This document shows, one piece after another, positions 1 through 8,671 of a DNA stretch of 64,000 bases. Source of the DNA: Syntrophobacteraceae bacterium (GTDB lineage Bacteria > Desulfobacterota > Syntrophobacteria > Syntrophobacterales > Syntrophobacteraceae); the NCBI GenBank assembly GCA_025453975.1, contig JALOPI010000008.1, positions 1 through 64,000 on the forward strand, given 5' to 3'. Both the position numbers and the translations under genes were made by a program. Within the stretch, counting starts at the first letter, position 1. Every line of letters starts with the position of its first letter. Below the pieces are notes generated by a model. The model did no database searches. It had not been told where the DNA came from and worked only from the letters and a program-made list of their open reading frames with translations.

Positions 1-1
1 C

Positions 2-313
2 GACAATCACCTCATGCTGGTGGATCTCACCCCGAGGGGGCTCACGGGCAAAGTCGCCGAAGAGGCGCTGGATGAGGCCGGGATTACCGCCAACAAGAAC
101 TCCATTCCTTTCGACCCTCAGAAGCCCCAGATCACGAGCGGTATCCGCATCGGCACGCCGGCCCTCACCACCCGGGGCATGGAGCCGGATGACATGAAGG
201 AGGTGGCTGGGTTCATCCACCGGGCTCTGCGGAGCGTGGGGGATGTACAAAGCCTGAAGAAGCTGCGGGGCGAGGTGGCCGATTTCTGCCGTGCCTTTCC
301 CAGCTATCGATAG
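2..313 (+). CDS. glyA: Serine hydroxymethyltransferase, C-terminal part
   Basis: This is the 3' end of a gene truncated by the window edge; the frame is open from base 2 (reading DNHLMLVDL). GlyA is a cytoplasmic PLP enzyme that interconverts serine and glycine while charging tetrahydrofolate with a one-carbon unit. The visible ~103 residues match the family's C-terminal domain: the DNHLMLVDL strand, the segment around NSIPFD, and the [15 protein letters not shown] motif, which is highly characteristic of SHMT. The PLP lysine lies upstream of the window. It is followed by 333 bp without a gene, then the riboflavin operon on the same strand. Confidence 0.95.
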   Translation, partial: DNHLMLVDLTPRGLTGKVAEEALDEAGITANKNSIPFDPQKPQITSGIRIGTPALTTRGMEPDDMKEVAGFIHRALRSVGDVQSLKKLRGEVADFCRAFPSYR

Positions 314-646
314 GGGCTGGGCTCGAGGACGGGGCGATCGGGGGGGGGACCCAGATTCTCCCTAACCTTCTTCATGAGGGAGAGGGAGCAACCGCGGATG
401 GGCGCGCCGACGGGAAGTCTCGTTGTTGTGCCAGGATGTGCGGAAACGAAGGTTTTGACCCTCAACGAGCATGTCCGTTGGGGTCAATGGTCTTGATCCC
501 ATTGCGTGGGCGGGAGGTCCCCGGAGGCTGGCCAGGCAATCATGAGGCATGGCGGGGCGGGCTCGACCGCTCGATGTTTTTGGGGCCATCATCCAGTCAG
601 TGACAAATCTCTCGCTGTCCGCGTGTGAAGCCCGCAGGGTACGGAA
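314..646. other. Intergenic region glyA-ribD, no gene seen
   Basis: This holds 333 bp with no convincing ORF; the minus-strand ORF 362-658 is low-complexity and has no family character. The conserved core of an FMN riboswitch was looked for because riboflavin genes follow, and it was not recognised. No clear terminator or promoter was identified. Confidence 0.5.
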
Positions 647-1786
647 GTGTCCTTTCAAGATGCTCCAGGAAGTTCAGAAACCGACAGAGCCTTCATGAAG
701 AAGGCTCTCGCCCTGGCGGCCCGGGGGCGGGGCTGGACGAGCCCCAACCCCATGGTGGGCGCCGTGGTCGTCCGCCAGGGCGAGGTTGTTGGGGAGGGTT
801 ATCATCGCCGGGTGGGGGAAGCCCACGCCGAGGTGAACGCCCTTCTGGCCGCCGGGGAGCGTGCCCGCGGAGCCGATCTTTACGTGACCCTCGAGCCGTG
901 CAATCACCACGGGAGGACTCCGCCCTGCAGCCGGGCGGTGCTCGAATCCGGGATCATGCGCGTTGTCGTGGGGATGAAGGACCCGAATCCCCAGGTGCGG
1001 GGGGGCGGGAGCGAGTTTCTGAGAAGCCACGGGGCTCAGGTGATGGAGGGGGTTCTGGAGGAAGCTTGCCGACGGCTGAACCAGCCGTTCATCAAGCACG
1101 CCATCGTGGGGCGCCCCTATGTGGTCCTCAAGGCCGCTGCAACCCTGGATGGGCGCATGGCGACTCGAAGCGGTGATTCCCGCTGGGTCAGCAACGAGCA
1201 ATCCCGGCGGTTCGTGCACCGGCTGCGCTGCGATCTGGACGCGATCCTGGTGGGGTCAGGAACTGCGCGGGCCGATGACCCGCGCCTCACTGCCCGGCCG
1301 ACCGGGAAGAGGCGCTGCCGGCAGCCCGTCCGCATCGTTCTGGACAGCCAGTTGAACCTCCCTTTGGAGAGCGAGCTGGTGAGATCCATCGGGAAGGCGC
1401 CTCTCTGGCTGGCCTGTGGGGAAACGGCTCCGGGAGAGAGGGAGGAGGCACTGGTCCGGGCTGGAGCGACGGTGATTCGACTCCCTGGGGATCGACGGGG
1501 ACTGGATCTCGGCGCTCTCATGGATGAGCTGGGGAAGCGTCAGATCGGCAGTCTCCTGGTGGAGGGGGGGGGCAGGACGCTGGGAAGCTTCATCGATGGC
1601 GGTCTGGCTGACGCCTTTTACTTTTTTTATGCCCCGAGGATTCTGGCCGATGACGCCGCGGTGCCGATGGCCGCCGGCGTCACCGTGGACCGCATGGCCG
1701 GGGCGACGCCCGTTTACGATGTCCAGCTGAAGCGCTTCCAGGGGGACATCCTGATCCACGGTCGTTTTCGTGAGCACCTTTACTGA
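647..1786 (+). CDS. ribD: Bifunctional diaminohydroxyphosphoribosylaminopyrimidine deaminase / 5-amino-6-(5-phosphoribosylamino)uracil reductase
   Basis: RibD carries out the second and third steps of riboflavin synthesis in the cytoplasm: deamination of the pyrimidine ring, then NADPH reduction of the ribosyl side chain. The N-terminal half is a zinc cytidine-deaminase fold with TSPNPMVGAVVV (31-42), HAE (60-62) and PC-x8-C (84-94, within EPCNHHGRTPPC). The C-terminal half (from about 150) is a DHFR-like reductase with the DGRMATRSGDSRW and LLVEGGG motifs. The 379-aa length is typical. The track start is GTG 647; ATG 695 would remove 16 residues but also part of the conserved FM..AL.LA segment, so GTG is preferred. 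It is the first gene of a ribD-ribE-ribBA-ribH cluster, with ribE 12 bp downstream. Confidence 0.95.
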   Translation: MSFQDAPGSSETDRAFMKKALALAARGRGWTSPNPMVGAVVVRQGEVVGEGYHRRVGEAHAEVNALLAAGERARGADLYVTLEPCNHHGRTPPCSRAVLESGIMRVVVGMKDPNPQVRGGGSEFLRSHGAQVMEGVLEEACRRLNQPFIKHAIVGRPYVVLKAAATLDGRMATRSGDSRWVSNEQSRRFVHRLRCDLDAILVGSGTARADDPRLTARPTGKRRCRQPVRIVLDSQLNLPLESELVRSIGKAPLWLACGETAPGEREEALVRAGATVIRLPGDRRGLDLGALMDELGKRQIGSLLVEGGGRTLGSFIDGGLADAFYFFYAPRILADDAAVPMAAGVTVDRMAGATPVYDVQLKRFQGDILIHGRFREHLY

Positions 1787-1798
1787 GATGATCGAGCC

Positions 1799-2467
1799 AT
1801 GTTCACGGGATTGATTGAAGGAATCGGCCTCCTGGTCCGCATGGACCGGCAGGGACTGGATGCGCGCATGGTGATCCATGCCCAGTATTCGGTCGACAGA
1901 CTGGTGCTGGGCGAGAGTGTGGCGGTGGACGGCGCCTGTCTGACGGTGGTCTCATTCCAGGGGGATCAGTTCACCGTGGATGTCTCGGCCGAAACCCTGA
2001 GCCGCACCACCCTGGGAGCGATGCGGCCTGGCGCGCGCCTCAATCTCGAGCGAGCCCTGCGCCTGGGAGATCGCCTGGGGGGGCACCTGGTGAGCGGCCA
2101 CGTGGATGCCCTGGGAAGACTCGTGGAGCGCAGGAGCGAGGGCCGGTCCCTCAGGCTCCATTTCGAGATGCCGAGGGAGCTCAGCCGTTACACGATCGAG
2201 AAGGGCTCCATCGCCGTCAATGGAATCAGCCTCACCATCAATGGGTGCGGCGATGGCCGATTCGACGTCAATATCGTTCCGCACACGTCGCGTGCCACGA
2301 CCCTCGACGATCTTCGGATCGGTCAGTCGGTCAATATCGAGACGGATCTCATCGGCAAGTATGTCGAGAAAATGACCCATCCCTGGACCGGCCCTTCGGA
2401 GGGGGGGGGAGCCGAGGGCAGGGGGATCGACGCCGCCTTTCTCCAGAAGCACGGATTCTTTCCCTAG
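1799..2467 (+). CDS. ribE: Riboflavin synthase, alpha subunit
   Basis: This enzyme dismutates two molecules of 6,7-dimethyl-8-ribityllumazine to riboflavin and the pyrimidine precursor, the last step of the pathway. The protein starts with the hallmark MFTGLIEG and has the two tandem lumazine-binding barrels of the family: GACLTV followed by VSAETLSRT in the first, and GISLTING with IVPHTS.. in the second, plus the LGGHLVSGHVD linker motif. At 222 aa it is normal length, with a slightly long Gly-rich tail. It follows ribD by 12 bp and is surely cotranscribed. E. coli calls this gene ribC; ribE is used here in the common bacterial sense. Confidence 0.95.
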   Translation: MFTGLIEGIGLLVRMDRQGLDARMVIHAQYSVDRLVLGESVAVDGACLTVVSFQGDQFTVDVSAETLSRTTLGAMRPGARLNLERALRLGDRLGGHLVSGHVDALGRLVERRSEGRSLRLHFEMPRELSRYTIEKGSIAVNGISLTINGCGDGRFDVNIVPHTSRATTLDDLRIGQSVNIETDLIGKYVEKMTHPWTGPSEGGGAEGRGIDAAFLQKHGFFP

Positions 2468-2618
2468 AAGGGCGGGCCGGATAACTCCATTCGGGATCCG
2501 GCCATCGGGTCCGACCCGCCTTGAGGCCCGGGCGGCTTCATGTTATAGACAGCGGGCAATCAGCTCGGGCGCAATCTCTCGCGCCTGTAAACTGTGATCA
2601 TGGAAGGAGCACGGGGAC

Positions 2619-3842
2619 ATGCCTTTGGCCAGTATTTCCGAGGCACTTGAAGACATCCGCCAGGGCAGGATGATCATTTTGGTGGACGATGAAGATCGCG
2701 AGAATGAAGGGGACCTCTGCATGGCGGCGGAGAAGGTCACGCCCGAGGCCGTCAACTTCATGGCCAGGTATGGACGGGGGCTCATCTGCCTTTCTCTCAC
2801 ACCGGACTGGGTGGAGCGGCTGCGGCTTCAGATGATGGCCTCCAACAACCTGTCGCGTTTTCAGACGGCTTTCACGGTGTCCGTCGAGGCCCGCAAGGGA
2901 GTGACGACGGGCATCAGCGCGGCGGACCGGGCCCACACGATCCTCACGGCCGTGGCGGATCAGGCACGGGCCGAGGATCTCGTGAGCCCGGGCCACATCT
3001 TTCCGCTGAGAGCCCGCAAGGGCGGCGTGCTGGTTCGCACCGGACAGACGGAGGGCTCCGTGGACCTCGCCCGCCTGGCGGGTCTCAAGCCCGCGGGCGT
3101 CATTTGCGAGATCATGAAAGACGACGGCACCATGGCGCGCATGCCGGATCTGGAGGTCTTTGCCCGGGAGCATGGCATCAAGATCGTCGCCATCGCCGAC
3201 CTCATCCACTACCGAATGGAGAACGAGATCTTCGTGCACCGGGCCTCGGAAGCGAACCTGCCCACCTCCTTCGGCGGGGAGTTCCGGGTCATCGTCTACA
3301 ACAACGACATCGATGACTACAGCCATCTGGCCCTGGTCAGAGGCGAAATCGGCCCCGAGGATGATGTCCTGGTGCGTGTGCATTCCGAATGTCTCACGGG
3401 TGACGTTTTCGGATCGCTGCGATGCGACTGCGGAGGGCAGCTGCGCGCGGCCATGATTCAGATCGCCAAGGAGGGAAAAGGGGTGCTCCTCTACATGCGC
3501 AACCACGAGGGGCGCGGCATCGGCATCGAGAACAAGATCAAGGCCTATGCGCTTCAGGAGCAGGGCTACGATACCGTCGAGGCCAACGAGGCCCTGGGCT
3601 TCCGGGCGGATCTCCGCGATTACGGCATCGGGGCTCAGATGCTGGTGGAGCTGGGGGTGCGCCGCATGAGGCTCATGACGAACAATCCCACCAAGATCGT
3701 CGGGCTTCAGGGCTATGGCATCACCGTGACCGAGCGTGTTCCGCTGGAGATCCCGCCGAACGAGTGCAACATCGAGTATCTCAGCGCCAAGTGCACCAAG
3801 ATGGGGCACATTCTGAGCTGCGTGCAGGGAAAGGAATCGTGA
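2619..3842 (+). CDS. ribBA: Bifunctional 3,4-dihydroxy-2-butanone 4-phosphate synthase / GTP cyclohydrolase II
   Basis: This supplies both branches of riboflavin synthesis: L-3,4-dihydroxy-2-butanone 4-phosphate from ribulose 5-phosphate, and the pyrimidine precursor from GTP. Residues 1-~205 are the DHBP synthase domain, with the acidic loop [21 protein letters not shown] and PGHIFPLRA. Residues ~206-407 are GTP cyclohydrolase II, with the zinc motif [16 protein letters not shown], the [10 protein letters not shown] segment and the TNNPTKI motif. The start is fixed by AAGGAG about 10 bp upstream of ATG 2619. A 151-bp gap separates it from ribE, and ribH starts one base after its stop, so the two are translationally linked. 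Confidence 0.96.
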   Translation: MPLASISEALEDIRQGRMIILVDDEDRENEGDLCMAAEKVTPEAVNFMARYGRGLICLSLTPDWVERLRLQMMASNNLSRFQTAFTVSVEARKGVTTGISAADRAHTILTAVADQARAEDLVSPGHIFPLRARKGGVLVRTGQTEGSVDLARLAGLKPAGVICEIMKDDGTMARMPDLEVFAREHGIKIVAIADLIHYRMENEIFVHRASEANLPTSFGGEFRVIVYNNDIDDYSHLALVRGEIGPEDDVLVRVHSECLTGDVFGSLRCDCGGQLRAAMIQIAKEGKGVLLYMRNHEGRGIGIENKIKAYALQEQGYDTVEANEALGFRADLRDYGIGAQMLVELGVRRMRLMTNNPTKIVGLQGYGITVTERVPLEIPPNECNIEYLSAKCTKMGHILSCVQGKES

Positions 3843-3843
3843 T

Positions 3844-4308
3844 ATGAAGGTCTACGAGGGAAAGCTGCTGGCCCAGGGGCTGCGGGTTGGAATCGTCATC
3901 AGCCGGTTCAACGACTTCATCTGCGACCGCCTCCTGGGGGGAGCCCTGGATGCCCTCAAGCGCAGCGGGGGGAGCGAGGAGCAGATCGACGTCTTCAAGG
4001 TTCCGGGCGCCTTCGAGATCCCCTTGATTGCCAAGCAGGTTGCGGTCACCGGGCGTTACGACGCGGTCGTCTGCCTGGGTGCCGTCATTCGTGGCGCGAC
4101 TCCTCATTTCGACTATGTTGCCAGCGAGGTCTCCAAGGGCATTGCGTCGGTGAGTCTGGAGACGGGTGTCCCCATAGCCTTCGGTGTCCTGACCACGGAC
4201 ACCCTGGAGCAGGCCATCGAGCGGGCGGGATCCAAGGCGGGAAACAAGGGCTGGGATGCGGCCATGGCCGCCGTCGAGATGGTGAACCTGATCAAGCAGG
4301 TGAAATAG
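3844..4308 (+). CDS. ribH: 6,7-dimethyl-8-ribityllumazine synthase
   Basis: Lumazine synthase condenses the RibBA butanone phosphate with the RibD pyrimidine product; it assembles into pentamers or icosahedral shells in the cytoplasm. The 154-aa protein shows the family motifs ISRFN near the N terminus, VPGAFEIPL (substrate loop), [16 protein letters not shown] (with the catalytic His) and [15 protein letters not shown]. It begins one base after the ribBA stop and is followed by nusB, the classic ribH-nusB order of many bacteria. Everything expected of the family is present. Confidence 0.96.
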   Translation: MKVYEGKLLAQGLRVGIVISRFNDFICDRLLGGALDALKRSGGSEEQIDVFKVPGAFEIPLIAKQVAVTGRYDAVVCLGAVIRGATPHFDYVASEVSKGIASVSLETGVPIAFGVLTTDTLEQAIERAGSKAGNKGWDAAMAAVEMVNLIKQVK

Positions 4309-4357
4309 CGGTTATTTGGGGCTGCCCATGCGGGTGGAGGCAGGACGGACCTTGACA

Positions 4358-4379
4358 GCCGCTTCCTTTCGGGAGCGGC
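4358..4379 (+). other. Hairpin between ribH and nusB
   Basis: An imperfect 9-bp inverted repeat (GCCGCTTCC, loop TTTC, GGGAGCGGC) lies in the 119-bp ribH-nusB spacer. No T run follows, so it is not a canonical intrinsic terminator; it may attenuate or separate nusB expression. Its function is inferred only from position. Confidence 0.3.
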
Positions 4380-4427
4380 GGGCTTCCGTGGCCGGGCATG
4401 GGGAATTCACGTCGGAAGAGTGATGCA

Positions 4428-4871
4428 ATGGGGCGCCGAAGGCTTTCTCGGGAAGTGGCTTTGAAGATACTCTACCAGATTGACATGACGGGTGCTGCGC
4501 CAGCCGACGTTCTGCCCGTCTACTACGAACATTTCGATGCCCCTCCGGCCGTGCGTCCATTTGCCGAGCATCTCGTCCTCGGGGTGTGCTCGCACCGGGG
4601 GGAGATCGACGAGCGGATTGTGTCCGCCTCGGAGCACTGGCGGCTCGAGCGCATGCCGGTTGTGGACCGCAATGTGCTTCGCATAGCGGTCTTCGAGATG
4701 CTGTACTGCCCCGATATCCCTCCCAAGGTCTCCATCAACGAGGCCATTGATCTGGCAAAGTCCTATGGGTCGGAGGATTCAGGCGCCTTCATCAATGGGA
4801 TTCTGGACAAAGTTCTGCCCCGGGTCGATTCGGATGGCTCCTCCGAAATTGCCGGTCACGGCCTGGAATAG
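4428..4871 (+). CDS. nusB: Transcription antitermination factor NusB
   Basis: NusB forms a heterodimer with NusE (ribosomal protein S10) and binds boxA RNA to promote antitermination of rRNA operons. The protein opens with [17 protein letters not shown] and ends with the [17 protein letters not shown] and [10 protein letters not shown] motifs that define the NusB fold. I chose ATG 4428 because GGAAGAG lies 7 bp upstream; the track start (ATG 4398) has no visible ribosome binding site and would add ten non-conserved residues. The 147-aa length is normal. It lies directly after ribH, as in many proteobacteria. Confidence 0.94.
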   Translation: MGRRRLSREVALKILYQIDMTGAAPADVLPVYYEHFDAPPAVRPFAEHLVLGVCSHRGEIDERIVSASEHWRLERMPVVDRNVLRIAVFEMLYCPDIPPKVSINEAIDLAKSYGSEDSGAFINGILDKVLPRVDSDGSSEIAGHGLE

Positions 4872-5001
4872 GCCCGTCCCCGGCACCCCCGCGTCTTGCC
4901 TCTCGTGGTGCCCGCTTTTACGGCTTCTGGACGGGACCTGGAAGGATCACCCGGCCTCCTGGCGCGTGGGGTGCCTTCGAGCCCATGGCCTCCACATCGG
5001 C

Positions 5002-5241
5002 TCATTCGGAATCCGAAGGCGAGCCGTCTTTCTTCTCCCAGCGGTCGATGGCGCACTTGATGGGCCAGGTTCGAGTGTTGTCGATGAGGTAGGCGTCGAG
5101 CCTGGGCAGGAGGCAGCATCCGCAAAGGGCGGTCATCTGTCCGGTTTTCGCGTTGCGGACGAGGAAGAGCTCTTCGCCTTCGCCGTGGCAGATGTAGCAT
5201 CCGCCTGAGTCGGATCGGATCACATCGTATTTTGATTCCAT
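5002..5241 (-). CDS. Small cysteine-rich protein of unknown function
   Basis: Only the C-terminal 79 residues of the longer track ORF (5002-5652) look like protein. They start at ATG 5241 (MESKYDVIRSDSGG) and contain two cysteine pairs, CYIC and CGCC, a likely zinc-binding set, with an acidic and Lys-rich tail. Upstream residues of the ORF are Pro/Gly/Arg-rich and look like translated non-coding DNA. No strong ribosome binding site is visible, so the start is provisional. I do not recognise a family. It is convergent with nusB and divergent from the lysozyme-like gene. A role as a small zinc-ribbon protein is only an inference from the cysteines. Confidence 0.6.
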   Translation of the reverse strand: MESKYDVIRSDSGGCYICHGEGEELFLVRNAKTGQMTALCGCCLLPRLDAYLIDNTRTWPIKCAIDRWEKKDGSPSDSE

Positions 5242-5672
5242 TCCATTCACACTCGTGGGGCAGGTTCTCGGAGAGACTGGAATTGGGAGCATCCCTGTCG
5301 CCATCGCAAGGCATTTCTCAAGCCAAAACTTTCCCCCTTCTTTCATGACGATACCACAATCCTGTTTTCGGTCAATATGGAAAGCCTGTTGCGGGCTACC
5401 CGGCCAGGGTGCCAAGGCCCGACCTGCAAGGCCTTCGCGGAGGCAAGAAGAGAATACCCACGGATTCTCGCGGCTGGAGCATGTCCGGGGGCCCACGGGG
5501 GCTCTGTGGGGCTCCGAGCCTTCCCATCCCGAGGGAAGCCCCGTGTCGGAGCCTCGAATCCTGGCCTGTGGATCAGACGCTGCCTCCTGACTCCCCATGT
5601 TAGGACCTGGAGGCGCGATTCTTGCTATCATCTGGGCGAGCACGAACCCCATGTCGTCGAAGGGATCGCTTC
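5242..5672. other. Divergent intergenic region, no gene seen
   Basis: This is about 430 bp between the minus-strand Cys-rich gene and the plus-strand lysozyme-like gene. ORFs in it (5255-5590, 5377-5676, 5409-5603) are Arg/Pro/Gly-rich shadows. It probably carries promoters for both neighbours, but I found no confident -35/-10 pair. Confidence 0.4.
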
Positions 5673-6767
5673 ATGACCATTTACACACCCGGCTCCAAGA
5701 GAAATCCAGGGTCCGCTCTTGAGGTCCAGACCACGAAGGGCGGGCGCCCCGCGTCGGGAGGCACCCGGCAGGGGGAGTTCAGACAGATCCTCGAGGCCCA
5801 GCAGGCCGTGGGCAGGAATGTTCAGGGGAAGGAAAAATGTGCCACCCGCCTGGAGGGAGCTCCTCCGGCAGCTCAGGCGAAAGCCGGAAAGAATGCCGAC
5901 ACGGGTTTTGCGGTCAGCGCGGCCCGGAACGACCAGGCGGGCGTTTTGAGGGCGGCGGTGACCTCGACCCTGCTTCGGCTCAATGCCCTCACCGCTCCCA
6001 GGTCCGGAGCCCTCCTTTCCGGGGTCTCGGAAGGCCTGTCAACGAACCGGGCACTGGCTCCCCTGGCTCGAATGGCTGCGCTGCGGGCCGCTTCCGCCAC
6101 AACCATCCCGAGTCGACCCTCCAACGCTCTGGGCAGCCTTTCCGCCAGGTTCGAATCGGGGGAGGCCGGTGTGGATGCCATCGGCTATGATCGCCAGGGC
6201 GGAACTTCCTACGGTCAGTACCAGATATCGTCCAGGGCCGGGACCATGGATGCTTTCCTGGATTATTTGGATGAGCATGCTCCGGGGTGGGCGCGGGATC
6301 TTCGCACGGCGGGTCCGGCCAACACCGGGGGAAGGGGAGGGGCCATGCCCCGCGAGTGGAAGCGCATCGCTTCGGAAGCTCCCCAGCGATTTGCCGACCT
6401 GCAGCGGGATTTCATCGAGCGGACCCACTATGTCCCGGCATTGGAGGAGATCCGTGACAAAACCGGGGTGGATGTGAAGGGGCAGTCCAGGGCGCTTCAG
6501 GAGGTCTTGTGGAGCACCGCTGTTCAGCACGGTGCCAGGGGTGCGGCCAGGCTCTTCACCAGAGCCATCGAGCAGAGTGGCGCGGAAGGGGGGGGCGGTC
6601 CGGCGGCCCGCCGGGTGATCGACGGGCTCTATGCGGAGCGGGCGGAGCAGTTCGGAAGCTCCAGCTCCGATGTGAGGTCCGCCGTCCAGAGAAGGTTCCA
6701 GGAGGAGCGGAAGCTCGCCGTGGGAATGCTGGAGAGCGAATCCCGCCGTGGCAGGGGCACCGCATAG
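5673..6767 (+). CDS. Lysozyme-like (chitosanase/VgrG-associated type) cell-wall hydrolase domain protein
   Basis: The 364-aa protein has an Ala/Gly/Arg-rich N-terminal half (1-~150) with no signal peptide or membrane segment, then a domain beginning SARFESGEAG followed by IGYDRQGGTSYGQYQIS. The sequence [F/Y]ESG...GYD..GG.SYG.YQI is typical of lysozyme-superfamily domains found in phage tail proteins and type VI-associated proteins; the Glu of FESG is the likely catalytic acid. Expected activity is cleavage of peptidoglycan glycan strands. ATG 5673 was chosen because GAAGGGA lies 7 bp upstream; the track start (5622) adds 17 unconserved residues. It is monocistronic and convergent with acpP. 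Lack of a signal peptide suggests specialised secretion or an intracellular/phage-derived role. The assignment rests on motif recognition. Confidence 0.65.
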   Translation: MTIYTPGSKRNPGSALEVQTTKGGRPASGGTRQGEFRQILEAQQAVGRNVQGKEKCATRLEGAPPAAQAKAGKNADTGFAVSAARNDQAGVLRAAVTSTLLRLNALTAPRSGALLSGVSEGLSTNRALAPLARMAALRAASATTIPSRPSNALGSLSARFESGEAGVDAIGYDRQGGTSYGQYQISSRAGTMDAFLDYLDEHAPGWARDLRTAGPANTGGRGGAMPREWKRIASEAPQRFADLQRDFIERTHYVPALEEIRDKTGVDVKGQSRALQEVLWSTAVQHGARGAARLFTRAIEQSGAEGGGGPAARRVIDGLYAERAEQFGSSSSDVRSAVQRRFQEERKLAVGMLESESRRGRGTA

Positions 6768-6854
6768 GCCTGGGGCTGGGAGCGAAACTTATCCCAGGCT
6801 GGAGTGCGGACACCCCTGACGGCAAGGAGTGACCGCACGCAAGCGCAGGAAACG

Positions 6855-7103
6855 TTATTTGTTATTCACGGCCTGATTGAGGTATTCAAAGATATCCTTG
6901 ACCGTTCGAATCTTCTCGGCATCCTCGTCGGGAATCTCCACGTCGAAGGACTCTTCCAGGGCCATGACGAGCTCGACCACGTCCAGGGAATCGGCCCCCA
7001 GGTCATCGATCACGTGGGCCTCGGCGGTGACGGCTTCCTTCTCGACGCCCAGCTGGTTGGTGATGATGTCAATGATCTTGCTCTCGAGTGCATTTCTCTC
7101 CAT
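6855..7103 (-). CDS. acpP: Acyl carrier protein
   Basis: This is an 82-aa acidic protein with the universal phosphopantetheine attachment motif [19 protein letters not shown], where the Ser of DSL carries 4'-phosphopantetheine. It transports acyl intermediates in fatty acid synthesis in the cytoplasm. The start ATG 7103 has AGGAGG 6 bp upstream. Unusually for the main acpP, it is not in a fab cluster: it overlaps the 3' end of the upstream TetR gene by 35 bp and is probably translated from the same mRNA. It may be a second, specialised ACP whose level is set by that regulator. The AcpP-like sequence is clear; whether it is the housekeeping copy cannot be told from this window. Confidence 0.93.
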   Translation of the reverse strand: MERNALESKIIDIITNQLGVEKEAVTAEAHVIDDLGADSLDVVELVMALEESFDVEIPDEDAEKIRTVKDIFEYLNQAVNNK

Positions 7104-8046
7104 CTAACGCCTCCTGTCTCATCTCGATTGGATTTCCGTTTCGGACAAAGCCATAAAAGAGAACTTCCACGACCAGGGGCAGGTCGTCCACCAGTGAGTA
7201 GGAACAGTCACTGGCCAGCCATTTTTCAATCACACCGTGCACGAACCCCATGACGCCATAGAACACCGTTGGAAAATCAACATCCTTGAGCCGGCCCTGC
7301 TGGCTGGCGGCGTAAATCTTACGCTTGAGCACCGGGATGCGCCGCATCACGGTCTTGACGTAGAGATCCTGCACCTGCCGGCCCACATCCAGGCCTTCCT
7401 GGACCACCAGCCGGTAGAGTCGCTGGTTCCGATCGAAGAAGGCAAAGTAGATGCGCAGATACTTGGTGATCATGGTGAGCACGTCATCCTGGCCATCCAG
7501 AACAGTGCTGGCATCCCGTTCCAGCTCTCCGAGCCGCAGCTGCACCAGCTCATTGAAGAGCGCTTCCTTGTTGGCGAAGTGCCGATAGACGGTGCCTTTG
7601 CCCAGCCCCGCCCGTTCGGCGATCTCGTCCACGGTGGCAACATGGAATCCCTTTTCCGAGAAGACGTCCAATGCGGCCTCCAGGATTCGCTCCCGTGTGG
7701 ATCGTCGCGCCGCCGCGGATGATGCGTCTTCCGCCTCGGACCCCAAAACCAGACTCTCCAGGACGCGGGCATAGAAAGCTGCGGGGTCGATGCCTCTGGA
7801 CTGGATCACCCGTTGAAATACTTCCATGAGGCGCGAAAAGCTGGCGGTACTCTGGGATGTGCCGCGGGAAAATGGTTCCTTGAGAAAGGTGAACCACTGG
7901 GCGAGGGCTTCCAGATCCCCCTCCGTGGAGGTGGACTCGGGAAGGTGGCTCACCAGAAGCTGAGCCAGGGTCTCGGGGTCATCCTTTCCGTGGCCCAGCC
8001 TGCGGAGCAGGGTTCGGACCGCCGGTTTGTGACGCTCTGATTTCAA
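7069..8046 (-). CDS. TetR family transcriptional regulator with N-terminal extension
   Basis: The central region ([17 protein letters not shown].. followed by [25 protein letters not shown]) is a textbook TetR helix-turn-helix, followed by an all-helical ligand/dimer domain. Unlike ordinary TetR proteins (~200 aa) it carries about 120 extra residues before the HTH, helical and without a recognised family. Start: TTG 8046 has AGGA 7 bp upstream. ATG 8079 and ATG 8097 (track start 8172) lack ribosome binding sites and lie within a palindromic operator and probable -10 region, so TTG is preferred. Its 3' end overlaps acpP by 35 bp, giving a regulator-ACP operon. I infer an acyl-CoA or fatty-acid responsive autoregulator. 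Confidence 0.85.
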   Translation of the reverse strand: MKSERHKPAVRTLLRRLGHGKDDPETLAQLLVSHLPESTSTEGDLEALAQWFTFLKEPFSRGTSQSTASFSRLMEVFQRVIQSRGIDPAAFYARVLESLVLGSEAEDASSAAARRSTRERILEAALDVFSEKGFHVATVDEIAERAGLGKGTVYRHFANKEALFNELVQLRLGELERDASTVLDGQDDVLTMITKYLRIYFAFFDRNQRLYRLVVQEGLDVGRQVQDLYVKTVMRRIPVLKRKIYAASQQGRLKDVDFPTVFYGVMGFVHGVIEKWLASDCSYSLVDDLPLVVEVLFYGFVRNGNPIEMRQEALDGEKCTREQDH

Positions 8047-8077
8047 TGGGCTTTCCTCGCCATAGGGATCCTCGTTC

Positions 8078-8097
8078 ATGACGGACTGGTCAGTCAT
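8078..8097. promoter_or_regulatory. Probable TetR operator (imperfect palindrome)
   Basis: The 20-bp sequence ATGACGGACTGGTCAGTCAT is a near-perfect inverted repeat of the TGAC.GAC/GTC.GTCA type commonly bound by TetR/FadR-like repressors. It lies just upstream of the TetR-acpP operon, over the putative -10 region, so it fits autorepression. The assignment to this regulator is inferred from position and symmetry. Confidence 0.55.
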
Positions 8098-8123
8098 AAA
8101 CCACAGGCAGGCAGCGAAGTCAA
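8095..8123 (-). promoter_or_regulatory. Candidate sigma-70 promoter of the tetR-acpP operon
   Basis: On the minus strand, TTGACT (8123-8118) is followed after 17 bp by TTTATG, or after 19 bp by TATGAC. The -35 is good and the -10 weak. It overlaps the palindromic operator at 8078-8097. Confidence 0.35.
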
Positions 8124-8192
8124 GCCATGATGCAGGGGGACGCCGGAGCCCGGTGCCGCCAGGGCCAAACAAGGAAGGGAATCAATGGCGCA

Positions 8193-8654
8193 TCAGAGGT
8201 TGGGGTCGTAGACGGGACGGAGCGGCGCTTCCTTGAGGGAGAATGCCCGCAGGAGGACTTTTTCGGTTCCCTCGGTGAGATCATGAGCGGGGAGGGCGTC
8301 CAGAGGCACGAAACGGCATGCCGTCACGTCGCTCCCCGCCCTGGGCTCTCCCGGTCCGCAGTGACAGAGAAAATCCAGGAGCACATAATGGTATGGAATG
8401 CCGTGATCCTCATCACGAATGACGCGGTCCAGGGCGGCAACTAGGTCGGCGACCCGGACGTGCAGTCCCGTCTCCTCCCACACTTCCCGGATCACCGCTT
8501 CCTCGAGAGTCTCTCCCAGCTCCACGAGACCACCCGGAATCGACCATTTGCCCAGGGCCGGCTCCCGCCCCCTCTGGATGAGCAGCACTCTGTCGGCGCG
8601 GAAGACGATGGCGCCGACCCCGACCATGGGATGCCGGGGATAGCGACGATCCAT
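8193..8654 (-). CDS. NUDIX hydrolase
   Basis: The protein (153 aa) carries a full Nudix box, G-x5-E-x7-REV-x-EE-x-GL, within GLVELGETLEEAV..EETGL, the metal-binding catalytic motif for hydrolysis of nucleoside diphosphates linked to another moiety. The N terminus (PMVGVGAIVFRADRVLLIQRG) resembles ADP-ribose pyrophosphatase/MutT-like proteins; the exact substrate cannot be read. The start ATG 8654 precedes DRRYPRHPMVGVG and has AGGGA 5 bp upstream; the longer track start (8852) merely reads antisense into the neighbouring nuclease gene. It lies 17 bp downstream of the nuclease gene, probably in one operon. Confidence 0.88.
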   Translation of the reverse strand: MDRRYPRHPMVGVGAIVFRADRVLLIQRGREPALGKWSIPGGLVELGETLEEAVIREVWEETGLHVRVADLVAALDRVIRDEDHGIPYHYVLLDFLCHCGPGEPRAGSDVTACRFVPLDALPAHDLTEGTEKVLLRAFSLKEAPLRPVYDPNL

Positions 8655-8671
8655 GAGGTCCCTCACGAGCT

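Noticed and set aside
314-646. Possible FMN riboswitch before ribD
   Set aside because: The conserved RFN element core was not found in this region or in the 2468-2618 spacer before ribBA.
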